Positions 15,775-23,153 of a DNA stretch of 64,000 nucleotides are shown piece after piece. This stretch comes from an uncultured Bacteroidia bacterium (GTDB lineage Bacteria > Bacteroidota > Bacteroidia > Bacteroidales > F082). The position numbers and the translations under genes were made by a program. The DNA is taken from NCBI GenBank assembly GCA_902770835.1, contig CACXUM010000001.1:62001-126000 (forward strand). Direction: 5' to 3'. The notes under the pieces were generated by a model that saw nothing but the letters and a program-made list of their open reading frames with translations, was not told where the DNA came from and ran no database searches. Position 1 is the first letter of the stretch; every line of letters begins with the position of its first letter.

Positions 15775-16725
15775 ATGTACTATCCGTTACTACGAGGCAA
15801 ACAGTTTGAGTTGAAAGCCCTGAGAGAGTTTTCAAACAAATACCCGAACACGAATCGAATCGTTCCTATTATTGAGCCTGTCAACAAGAATTTGGGACCG
15901 CTTTTCCAAGGAATTGATGAAATGTTGGCCAATGGTTTGGTTTTCGCCATCATCATGAATCCAAAGATTGGGGATTTCAAACATGATACGGTGCATTTTG
16001 ACCTAATTGAGCAAAAACCCGAATTGCTTGAGCATCGTGACGATTGGATTCCTGCCTATCTGGTGAATAAAGACAGCGCGAAAATACTGCAACTGATTGA
16101 AGAGAGCCAGGATGAAGAAGTGATGCTTGTCATCAGATCGGCGATAGATTTGGACGATGAAAACACACATGGTTTGTTGTTTTCCGATAAAGTTGGGTAC
16201 ATCGTACATGATTTTAATGCATCATCTCGGCGTGTGAAGTCTCAGCTTTTGCGTACTGGGAAAAGAATCATCGAATTGAATGATTGTTTCGTCAGCAAGA
16301 AAAGGAATGCTGATTATCTCGAACAAGAGGACGAACTGTTTTCAGAGTCACCATTTTATTATAACGAAGATGGCTTTTATGGCTTTTCTGATTATACTGC
16401 TTTGCCGAGTGAATACGTAGAGGGCGGTATGCTTCCTTATGCGATAGCGATTCATCTTACATATAAGAAAGCGGAAGACCAGATTTTTGTTCATCATTTT
16501 GTGTCTGACACCAATTTGAGCCAATCAGACCCGAAGCGAAAGTTTAGGGAAGCAGCAAAAAAAGTGGAAGTTTTTTTTGCAGGGAAGCCTCATACCGATG
16601 CGGTTAATGACATCATCGAAAGAGTTAATGATAGCGATGGTTACCCTGGGTTAGGCTATTTGAAAAAACTCTCAATATCCAATCATCTGGAATTGATGAA
16701 TGGACTTCTTTCAGGGGAGGTGTGA
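15775..16725 (+). CDS. sce7725-family (Beta protein) partner
   Basis: A 316-residue protein that begins MYYPLLRGKQFELKALREF, the signature opening of the sce7725/'Beta protein' family (PF14350), and has PIIEPVNKNLGPL near residue 35. The biochemical role is unknown. The family is often coded next to sce7726 proteins, as here, which suggests the two work together. The gap to sce7726 is six bases, and the RES-domain gene begins one base after this stop, behind a strong AGGGGAGG ribosome-binding site inside its last codons. Translational coupling is likely. Confidence 0.78.
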   Translation: MYYPLLRGKQFELKALREFSNKYPNTNRIVPIIEPVNKNLGPLFQGIDEMLANGLVFAIIMNPKIGDFKHDTVHFDLIEQKPELLEHRDDWIPAYLVNKDSAKILQLIEESQDEEVMLVIRSAIDLDDENTHGLLFSDKVGYIVHDFNASSRRVKSQLLRTGKRIIELNDCFVSKKRNADYLEQEDELFSESPFYYNEDGFYGFSDYTALPSEYVEGGMLPYAIAIHLTYKKAEDQIFVHHFVSDTNLSQSDPKRKFREAAKKVEVFFAGKPHTDAVNDIIERVNDSDGYPGLGYLKKLSISNHLELMNGLLSGEV

Positions 16726-16726
16726 T

Positions 16727-17722
16727 ATGCTGATTTGCAAAGAGTGTTTCAAAGACGAAGAACTTCGTAAAGAAGTCCAAAACGAAGGTGTCGAAGGAGT
16801 TTGCGATGTTTGCGGCAAAAACGGGCTTGTTGTTGATTTGTCTCATTTCATTGATTTTTTCAAAGACGTGTTGCGCTTGTATAAAAAGTGTGACGAATCG
16901 CAATCAACAGTATTGCAAACAATCCAAAACACTTGGGGGTTGTTTGGTAAAGTTGAGTATGGTGAAATAATCTTGAAGGAAGTCATGAATGGTTTTGACC
17001 CCGGTTATTCTCTTTCAGACAAGGTTGCTTATGAAGATTTTCTTCAAAACAGAATAGACATTTGGGAAAGGACCAAACAGCAGTTAAAAGAGCAATATCG
17101 TTTTTTTGTGAATCATGATGAGTTTGATAGAAACAACTATATTGAAATAGCCGTAACAATTACAAAGGGTACAAATTTATACCGTGCCAGAGTTACAGAA
17201 AGTGGAATGTCCAAATTCCCATCAAATAAGATGGGTTGTCCTCCAAAAGACAAAACGAAGGCGGGAAGGGCGAATCCTGTTGGCATTCCTTATCTGTATT
17301 TGTGCCGTGATATAAACACAACGTTATACGAGGTTAGGGCGGGCTTTTTAGACAAGGTTAGTGTTGGCCGTTTCAAAATACAGCGTGATTTAAATCTGGT
17401 TGATTTTGACTTTGATTTTCCTTTTTATACATCTTACGATGAGGGATTTGACAGATGGTGTGATTTGATTGTTAAGTTTGAGGTGCTGAAGGAAATACGC
17501 AAAGACCTGTCGAAGCCTTTGACAAGATATGATACGGAAATTGAATATGTGCCAACGCAATGGATTTGTGAATATTGCAAAATAATAGGGGCTGATGGCA
17601 TTTCTTTTGCAAGTTCATTGGATAATAATGGGCTGAATTATGTGATTTTTAATCCTTCAGATGCAAAGTGTACAAAAGTCTTATGTCGCACAGTTGAAGA
17701 AGTGTGCATCAAAGCAAGATAG
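16727..17722 (+). CDS. RES-domain protein with N-terminal zinc ribbon
   Basis: About 331 residues. The N-terminus has a zinc-ribbon pattern, MLICKECF...GVCDVCGK. A helical middle follows, and the C-terminal half is a RES domain: Arg153 in NLYRARVTE, Glu202 in TLYEVRAG and Ser293/296 in DGISFASS form the R-E-S set. RES toxins such as MbcT destroy NAD+ (family knowledge), and the glycine-rich NPVGIPYLYLCRD stretch is typical. The ATG at 16727 is supported by AGGGGAGG six bases upstream and by the zinc ribbon starting right there. No Xre/COG5642-type antitoxin is coded nearby, so control may come from the sce7725/7726 partners (inference). A terminator follows at 17909-17943. Confidence 0.8.
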   Translation: MLICKECFKDEELRKEVQNEGVEGVCDVCGKNGLVVDLSHFIDFFKDVLRLYKKCDESQSTVLQTIQNTWGLFGKVEYGEIILKEVMNGFDPGYSLSDKVAYEDFLQNRIDIWERTKQQLKEQYRFFVNHDEFDRNNYIEIAVTITKGTNLYRARVTESGMSKFPSNKMGCPPKDKTKAGRANPVGIPYLYLCRDINTTLYEVRAGFLDKVSVGRFKIQRDLNLVDFDFDFPFYTSYDEGFDRWCDLIVKFEVLKEIRKDLSKPLTRYDTEIEYVPTQWICEYCKIIGADGISFASSLDNNGLNYVIFNPSDAKCTKVLCRTVEEVCIKAR

Positions 17723-17908
17723 GAACCTCCAATCGTGCAGCCAAAAACTGCACAAATTAGTGAGACCTCAGTAGTGCAGACAACATTTGCACAATTAGAC
17801 CAACCCACCCCAATGCGCAATGTCGGGTTTTCATATTAGGATGGGAGTATTCATACGTGTAATTTGATAACGGCCTACAAATAGGATCTTTGGATTTTGG
17901 CAAAAAGA

Positions 17909-17943
17909 AAAGCCGTCGCAAGGGAATGGCTTACGGCGGCTTT
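17909..17943. terminator. Bidirectional terminator between the RES gene and the FMN reductase gene
   Basis: AAAGCCGTCGCAAG (17909-17922) pairs with CTTACGGCGGCTTT (17930-17943) over 14 bases, with one G-U and one mismatch, around a seven-base loop. A-rich and T-rich flanks allow use from both sides, where two convergent transcripts end. Confidence 0.75.
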
Positions 17944-17973
17944 CATAAAACTTTGTTTTGGGCGATTTGGCAC

Positions 17974-18510
17974 TCAAACGCCTTTTCCCATCTCAAACGC
18001 CTCTTGTAGCTTGGCGTTGCCTTCAATCTCTTTCGGGCCGCCCACGCCGCCGCAGAAGATATGGCCTTTGAGCGAGGACTTGCCGTAACAGTCGATCCAG
18101 CCGGTGAGGCCGCTTTCGGCGCGCTTCGGCACGAACTCCTCGTTTTCGGCAGCCGTGGTCAGCAGATAAATGTCGCGGAACTTGTATTCCTTGGGATACA
18201 TCGCGTTCATACGGTCGATGAGGGTCTTCATTTGGCCGCTCATCTCGTAGTAGTAGATGGGCGTGGCCCAGCAGACCACATCGGCGTTCAAGACGCTCTC
18301 CATAATGGCGGGTACATCGTCTTTGATGACGCAGGCACCCGTCTTTTGGCACGACAGGCAGCCGATGCAAAACTTGATTTCCTTGCCTCTCAGCGAGACG
18401 AGTTCCACTTGATGCCCGGCGGCTTCTGCGCCCTTGGCAAATTGCTCCGCCAAAGCCTGGCTGTTCGAGCCGGGGCGGAAGCTGGTTGAGATTACGATTA
18501 CTTTTTTCAT
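17974..18510 (-). CDS. NAD(P)H-dependent FMN reductase (flavodoxin fold)
   Basis: About 178 residues. It opens MKKVIVISTSFRPGSNSQAL, the phosphate-binding loop for FMN. CIGCLSCQKTGACVIKDD carries the cysteine pairs common in the iron-sulfur flavoprotein-like group, and WATPIYYYEMSGQMK is the flavin-edge motif. It transfers hydride from NAD(P)H to flavin or quinones; the natural substrate is unknown. It is the last gene of an operon with a dienelactone-hydrolase-like lipoprotein and a cyclophilin-fold lipoprotein, opposite an AraC regulator. A broken paralogue lies at 9255-9330. Confidence 0.85.
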   Translation of the reverse strand: MKKVIVISTSFRPGSNSQALAEQFAKGAEAAGHQVELVSLRGKEIKFCIGCLSCQKTGACVIKDDVPAIMESVLNADVVCWATPIYYYEMSGQMKTLIDRMNAMYPKEYKFRDIYLLTTAAENEEFVPKRAESGLTGWIDCYGKSSLKGHIFCGGVGGPKEIEGNAKLQEAFEMGKGV

Positions 18511-18518
18511 ATTTTGAC

Positions 18519-19619
18519 TTATAGATTTTTGCTGAAAAACTCCGCCAGCGTGTCCCACGGGATGTAGTTGCCTTCGCCGCCGTCGTAGAGGTCGCAGTGG
18601 GTGGCGCCGGGGATGATGAGCAGTTGCTTGTTTTCGGGGTTGGGATTGGGTTTTCCGATGAAGTTGTAGCCTTCGGCTTGGCCTTCCACCATATATTTGT
18701 AGGCCGCCTCGCCGAAATAGCGCGAATGGGCTTCCGCGCCGTGCATCACGAGGACGGCAGAGCGGATTTCGTTGATGTAGTAGAGGAAACGGCTGTTGGC
18801 GTAGGCCTGTGTGCCGATGACGCGCCAGCCGTCGTTGCTGTTGCCGCTGCGCTTGTGGTAGCCGCGAGGCGTTTTATAATATGCGTGATAGTCTTTCACG
18901 AACTGCGGAACCTCATCGGGCAGCGGGTCGATGACACCACCTGCCATTGCCATCGGGTCGGCGAGGCGTTGCTTGCCCATGGCCTCGCGAGCTGCGTGGC
19001 GCGACTCTTCTTTGTCTTCGCTGTCGAAGTAGCCATTGCCGCTGACACGGGTCATATCGTACATCGTCGAGGCCACGGTGGCTTTGATGCGCGGGTCGGC
19101 AGCGGCAGCGTTCAAGGCGATGCCACCCCAGCCGCAAATGCCGATGATGCCGATGCGTTCTGCATCTACGTTGTCTTGCTTCGACAGGAAATCAACAGCG
19201 GCCATAAAGTCCTCGGTGTTGATGTCGGGCGAGGCCGTGCGGCGGGGTTCTCCACTGCTTTCACCGGTATAGGACGGGTCGAAAGCCAAGGCCACAAAAC
19301 CGCGCTCTGCCATCTTCATAGCGTACAGGCCGCTCGACTGCTCCTTGACGGCTCCAAAAGGTCCGCTCACGGCAATAGCCGCCAATTTGCCTTCGGCATC
19401 CTTCGGCGTATAAAGGTCAGCGGCCAACGTCAGGCCGTATTGTGTTTCAAACGTCACCTTGCGGTGGTCCACTTTTTCGCTCAGCGGGAACACCTTGTCC
19501 CACTCCTGCGTGAGGTTCAATTCTTGCTTCATTTCTTCTTTTGTTTCTGTTGTTTGTGTTTGGTTGTTGCAGGCGGTCATAAGTGCTACCACTGCTGCAA
19601 AGATGAGAATCTTTTTCAT
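18519..19619 (-). CDS. Alpha/beta-hydrolase lipoprotein with a cysteine nucleophile
   Basis: A 366-residue lipoprotein (MKKILIFAAVVALMTAC, lipobox LMTAC). The hydrolase domain contains IAVSGPFGAVKEQSSGLYA, FDPSYTGESSGEPR and the elbow IGIICGWGG-like IGICGWGGIALNAAA. The nucleophile position (G-x-C-x-G) is cysteine rather than serine, as in dienelactone hydrolases. The terminal histidine is in IPGATHCDLYDGG. The substrate is unknown; a lactone or quinone-derived compound would fit the FMN reductase coded 8 bp downstream. It is second in the operon led by the cyclophilin-like lipoprotein. Confidence 0.83.
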   Translation of the reverse strand: MKKILIFAAVVALMTACNNQTQTTETKEEMKQELNLTQEWDKVFPLSEKVDHRKVTFETQYGLTLAADLYTPKDAEGKLAAIAVSGPFGAVKEQSSGLYAMKMAERGFVALAFDPSYTGESSGEPRRTASPDINTEDFMAAVDFLSKQDNVDAERIGIIGICGWGGIALNAAAADPRIKATVASTMYDMTRVSGNGYFDSEDKEESRHAAREAMGKQRLADPMAMAGGVIDPLPDEVPQFVKDYHAYYKTPRGYHKRSGNSNDGWRVIGTQAYANSRFLYYINEIRSAVLVMHGAEAHSRYFGEAAYKYMVEGQAEGYNFIGKPNPNPENKQLLIIPGATHCDLYDGGEGNYIPWDTLAEFFSKNL

Positions 19620-19623
19620 AATA

Positions 19624-20202
19624 TCAATGGATTATCCTTTTTTTCCCGTTTTTAATCACAATGCCTTTGTATCCTTTGGGCGCAATTTGCCCGGTAATCG
19701 TGTAGGCTGTTCCTTCGTCGTTTTCGTTGGGCGAAAGTTCCTGGATTCCAGTGTAGATTGGTTGCAAGGAAAGCGTGATGCTAACTTCGCCTTCGCCTGC
19801 TTTGACAAACCTACGCACCTCGTCAGCAGAAAGGCCGTCGAGTTTGCCGATGCGGGTGTACGACCACGAGTTGCTTCCATAGAAAATGCAGATGTTGTCG
19901 CTGCCATAGAGGACAAGGTCGCCCGCCGAAGTGGTGATTTGGTGGTTGTCGGTCGGGAACGACTGCCCAATATAGCCCACTTTCTCGAAGTTGCCGTAGT
20001 CGTGTGCAATGTAATCGATATTTTCGGTTTGCAGAGCGGCAACCAAGGCTCGTGTTCCGACATTGTCTTCCATTGTGACGGTATGCGTCTCCTCGCCGAT
20101 GGTGATATACATTTTCTGTTCCATAGTCTGCGCAAAAGTCTCGCTGTTTTTAGTGCAACCTGTTATCAATATTGCTGCCAATAACCAAAGAATTTGTTTC
20201 AT
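19624..20202 (-). CDS. Cyclophilin-like-fold lipoprotein
   Basis: A 192-residue lipoprotein (MKQILWLLAAILITGC). Its middle, from about residue 30, reads MYITIGEETHTVTMEDN...TRALVAALQ and later GDLVLYGSDNICIFYGSN, the pattern of the small cyclophilin-like (DUF369-type) domain of unknown function. The C-terminal part (NEDGTAYTITGQ-like) is a short extra beta region. It is the first gene of the operon, four bases before the hydrolase gene, and has a -7 box at 20226-20233. A divergent AraC gene suggests regulated expression. Confidence 0.75.
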   Translation of the reverse strand: MKQILWLLAAILITGCTKNSETFAQTMEQKMYITIGEETHTVTMEDNVGTRALVAALQTENIDYIAHDYGNFEKVGYIGQSFPTDNHQITTSAGDLVLYGSDNICIFYGSNSWSYTRIGKLDGLSADEVRRFVKAGEGEVSITLSLQPIYTGIQELSPNENDEGTAYTITGQIAPKGYKGIVIKNGKKRIIH

Positions 20203-20225
20203 TTAGGTATAATTAATTTCGTTGG

Positions 20226-20233
20226 CAAAAGTA
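20226..20233 (-). promoter_or_regulatory. -7 box of the cyclophilin-hydrolase-reductase operon
   Basis: TACTTTTG on the minus strand, 23 bp before the ATG at 20202, divergent from the AraC promoter 118 bp away. Confidence 0.6.
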
Positions 20234-20350
20234 CGCTTGTTGTATAATAGAGGTATTACACAAATTGGCTGAATTAATACCAATTTCGCAGAAAATGAGC
20301 AAAAAGTATAAAATATAATACCATTTTTATCTTATTTATCGGAATAATCG

Positions 20351-20358
20351 TAACTTTG
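20351..20358 (+). promoter_or_regulatory. -7 box of the AraC gene
   Basis: TAACTTTG matches TAnnTTTG and ends eight bases before the ATG at 20367, implying a very short leader. Confidence 0.55.
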
Positions 20359-20366
20359 CCCCCACG

Positions 20367-21260
20367 ATGAAGAAAATCCTGAAAATAGATACCCCCAACG
20401 ATTATGCCCGATTTGTGGATGCTCCTGAGCTGCATCCATTGGTCAGCATTATTCATTACGATGAACTTCCGCCTTTCCGTCATAGCCTGAACAACTACAG
20501 TGTCTATGGACTCTTTATCCAACGCCAGTTTCCCAAAGATCTCTCGTATGGTATGAAAACCTTGCAGGTGAGCGATGCCTCGATTATTGCCGTCGAGCCA
20601 GGACAGATTGGCGGGTTGGAGGACAACGGCGAGCGCATCTCGTTGAGCGGATGGGTGCTTTTGTGGTCGCCCGAACTGCTGCACGGCTCCGAACTGGAGC
20701 ACCAGATAGAACGCTATCAGTATTTCTCGTATTTCTTCACTGGCTCTTTGCGGATGGAACCTGACGAATGGCTCTGCATTACGCAACTGCTCACCCAGAT
20801 GCGGCAAGAGTTGATAACTCACGACGACTCACCATCGCTCAGAAATATCTTGTTGGGCTACCTGCACCTGATACTGGAATACTGCAACCGCATCTACTTG
20901 CGTCAACTCTCTGAGGAAGATAATGGCAACAGCGACTTGCTGAAACGCTTTCACGACCTGCTACAACAGTATTTCCGTGAGAATCGGCAGCTTTCACAAG
21001 GCCTGCCTACTGTTGCCTATTGTGCTTCAGAGCTGGCCTATTCGCCGCGATATTTCGGCGACATCGTCCACAAGGCCACTGGCGGAACAGCTATCGGCTA
21101 CATCCACAACTACGTCATCAACCAGGCCAAGAGCCTACTGATGAACGGCCACAACATCAGCGAGACTTCTCGAATCCTCGGCTTCGATTTTCCCCATCAT
21201 TTCACCCGCCTCTTCAAAAAGATGACGGGGCTCACGCCTAGCGAATATTTGGGGAAATAA
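20367..21260 (+). CDS. AraC-family transcription activator
   Basis: A 297-residue regulator: an N-terminal ligand or dimer domain (to about residue 190) and a C-terminal AraC double helix-turn-helix, seen as AYSPRYFGDIVHKATGG and ISETSRILGFDFPHHFTRLF. It ends GLTPSEYLGK, the normal AraC ending. It is divergent from the cyclophilin/hydrolase/FMN reductase operon and probably controls it (inference from position). Downstream lies the left duplicate of the IS1634 target, so the IS landed between this gene and the end of mcrC. Confidence 0.9.
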   Translation: MKKILKIDTPNDYARFVDAPELHPLVSIIHYDELPPFRHSLNNYSVYGLFIQRQFPKDLSYGMKTLQVSDASIIAVEPGQIGGLEDNGERISLSGWVLLWSPELLHGSELEHQIERYQYFSYFFTGSLRMEPDEWLCITQLLTQMRQELITHDDSPSLRNILLGYLHLILEYCNRIYLRQLSEEDNGNSDLLKRFHDLLQQYFRENRQLSQGLPTVAYCASELAYSPRYFGDIVHKATGGTAIGYIHNYVINQAKSLLMNGHNISETSRILGFDFPHHFTRLFKKMTGLTPSEYLGK

Positions 21261-21359
21261 TCTCCAACAAATTTTACATTTTTTTTGGTTACGGGCTTTT
21301 GATACGCTACCAACACCTGTTGTTCCGTGTAGCGACAATTGCCTTTAAGATAACGACTT

Positions 21360-21410
21360 ACAATCGTTTTTTTTCTTATTTTTCTTTTTTGCAATACTCC
21401 TTAAACACTC
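21360..21410. repeat. Left copy of the 51-bp target duplication
   Basis: Identical to 23103-23153 except one base (G at 21391, A at 23134). The duplicated block is the 3' end of mcrC, including the stop codon and its following bases. The final C is shared with the inverted repeat, so the true length is 50 or 51. Confidence 0.85.
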
Positions 21411-23102
21411 CTGTTTTCCGCAATGGGACACCCGATTTTTAGCTTTTGTGGCGGTAAGTGACTATGTCATACAGTTCCTGCTGTTCCTCATCCATGCGCA
21501 GGAGTGTGGTTTTGGTGTATCCAGACTGGGGAAGCACATAGGTCAGTTGATACATGCTCCTTGTAATCTGTTGAGCCCTGGCGAGTGTGATGGCTGACTC
21601 GCTTGCCTTGAGCAGCCTCTCGAGTTCAAGCATGATCGTGTATGCCGTGAAGCAGATGCAGATGTGCCCCTCTATCCTGTTCCTGAGCCTGTGGAAGATG
21701 GGCCTGACCAGCAGGTCGGTCTTGTTCATGCGGAACGCCCGCTCGATGCGCCACAGGTCGGAATACCTGTCTATTACCTCCTCGTTCGAGAGGCTGGTGT
21801 TCGTGACATAGCCCTTGATGCCGTCCCAAGCCTCGTCCGCGCCGAACCTGTCGTAGTCGATTGAGATTTTCACGTCCCCTTCCATCTTCAGGTACTTGTT
21901 GTAGCCCTTGTTGTTGATGTTGGCCTTGGTCAGCCGTCCGCTCCCCAGCCTCTTCTCCAGCCGGTCCAAGCCGCGCTGTCGGGTCTTCTTGTCCTTGGCG
22001 GTACGGCTTTCCGTCTTGGACACGACCATCCTTGTCCCGTCGGGACGGCTGATGACCCGTACATCGCCGTTTTTCAGGCCGAGGCCGAGGATGGCCTTTT
22101 TCACCGCCTCGCTGTCGTTCCTTGGCCTGGCCCCGACGATGAACTCGTAGCCTTCCTCCTTCAGGCCGGCCATGTTCCTTTTCGACAGCAGGCCGGCATC
22201 CGCCACGACGATGGGCTTGCCGAAGCCGAACTTGGCGGACATCCTGCCGATGAACTCCATCAGCGTGTGCCCCTCGAAGATGTTGCCTTCGTAGATGTCG
22301 TATCCGATGGGGTTGCCTCCGGCGGCCACCAGCAGGCCGAGGAATATCTGCGGGTTGCTATGCCTCCCGTCCTTCGAGAACCCGCACTTGCGAAGGTCGT
22401 CCTCGTCCGAGGCCTCGAAGTAGAGCGTCGTCATGTCGTAGAACACCACCTCGACGCGCCCTCCGCACTCCCGCCTCGTCTTCTCGAAGCTGATGCGCTC
22501 GACAAGGCTCTTGATGTCGGGTTCGTCCGAAGCCTTCCCCTTGCGGTGGCAGAGGCTGTCCAGGAAACGGTAGATCTGGTCAGGGCTGTAGCTCTCCCCC
22601 AGGTAACGGGCAAGGTAGTCGATGGTCTTGAGCTTGCTCCCTGGGTTGAACAGGCGGCAGACGACCAGATGCCTGAACATCCTGCTGCCGACGGCACCGT
22701 ACCCTATCTCGTCGTAAAGCCTCCCATAGATCACCTCGGGGCCGATTACCTGCACTTGGCTGTTGCCCAAGCCGGAGACCAGCTCCTCAAGCCTGTCGTC
22801 AATGCCTTGGCCGAAAAGGGGAAGCTCCGGGTGGCTGTGTTCACTGACATATTGCCTGCCCCTGGCCTCAAGACACTGGATCTCCCATTCCTCACTCGCA
22901 GCCCCGAGGCTGCACACGACACGGTATCCCCCACCGCTCTTGTCCACCACCTGGACGCTGGTGCTGCCCGACTTGTTGACCTTCCGACGTACAAACATGC
23001 CGCAAAGATAGCACGGGACACCCAAAAACGCAAATTTTTGAAAGAGATTCTACTGGAATTTAAGCACTTATAAAATCCCATCCGAAAATCGCGGAAAACA
23101 GG
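21410..23102 (-). mobile_element. IS1634-family insertion sequence
   Basis: An element of about 1,693 bp bounded by a 12-bp perfect inverted repeat, CCTGTTTTCCGC (21410-21421) and its complement (23091-23102), with one transposase gene on the minus strand. A 50-51 bp direct repeat flanks it. Long, variable target duplications are a known trait of IS1634-type elements. It sits immediately after the mcrC stop codon and leaves mcrC intact. Confidence 0.88.
21439..22998 (-). CDS. IS1634-family DDE transposase
   Basis: About 519 residues. It starts MFVRRKVNKSGSTSVQVV and contains the DDE set: Asp in VVFYDMTTLYFE, Asp in IVVADAGLLSKRN and Glu in DLWRIERAFRMNKTDL, with the Y-x6-E-type YSDLWRIERAF signature of IS4-superfamily enzymes. 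The length is normal and no frameshift is seen, so the element may be active. Its GC content is clearly higher than that of mcrC next to it, consistent with recent arrival. The ATG at 22998 is preferred over an upstream non-ATG start. Confidence 0.92.
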   Translation of the reverse strand: MFVRRKVNKSGSTSVQVVDKSGGGYRVVCSLGAASEEWEIQCLEARGRQYVSEHSHPELPLFGQGIDDRLEELVSGLGNSQVQVIGPEVIYGRLYDEIGYGAVGSRMFRHLVVCRLFNPGSKLKTIDYLARYLGESYSPDQIYRFLDSLCHRKGKASDEPDIKSLVERISFEKTRRECGGRVEVVFYDMTTLYFEASDEDDLRKCGFSKDGRHSNPQIFLGLLVAAGGNPIGYDIYEGNIFEGHTLMEFIGRMSAKFGFGKPIVVADAGLLSKRNMAGLKEEGYEFIVGARPRNDSEAVKKAILGLGLKNGDVRVISRPDGTRMVVSKTESRTAKDKKTRQRGLDRLEKRLGSGRLTKANINNKGYNKYLKMEGDVKISIDYDRFGADEAWDGIKGYVTNTSLSNEEVIDRYSDLWRIERAFRMNKTDLLVRPIFHRLRNRIEGHICICFTAYTIMLELERLLKASESAITLARAQQITRSMYQLTYVLPQSGYTKTTLLRMDEEQQELYDIVTYRHKS

Positions 23103-23153
23103 ACAATCGTTTTTTTTCTTATTTTTCTTTTTTACAATACTCCTTAAACACTC
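23103..23153. repeat. Right copy of the 51-bp target duplication
   Basis: This copy carries the functional 3' end of mcrC. It differs from 21360-21410 at one position, a change that is silent in the mcrC frame (TGT/TGC, Cys). Confidence 0.85.

Noticed and set aside
18597-19655. A 352-codon frame opposite the alpha/beta-hydrolase lipoprotein
   Set aside because: The opposite strand codes a complete lipoprotein signal and hydrolase motifs; this frame has none.
22267-23073. A 268-codon frame antisense to the IS1634 transposase
   Set aside because: It is the mirror of a high-GC gene, has no recognisable domain, and the transposase frame carries all DDE motifs.
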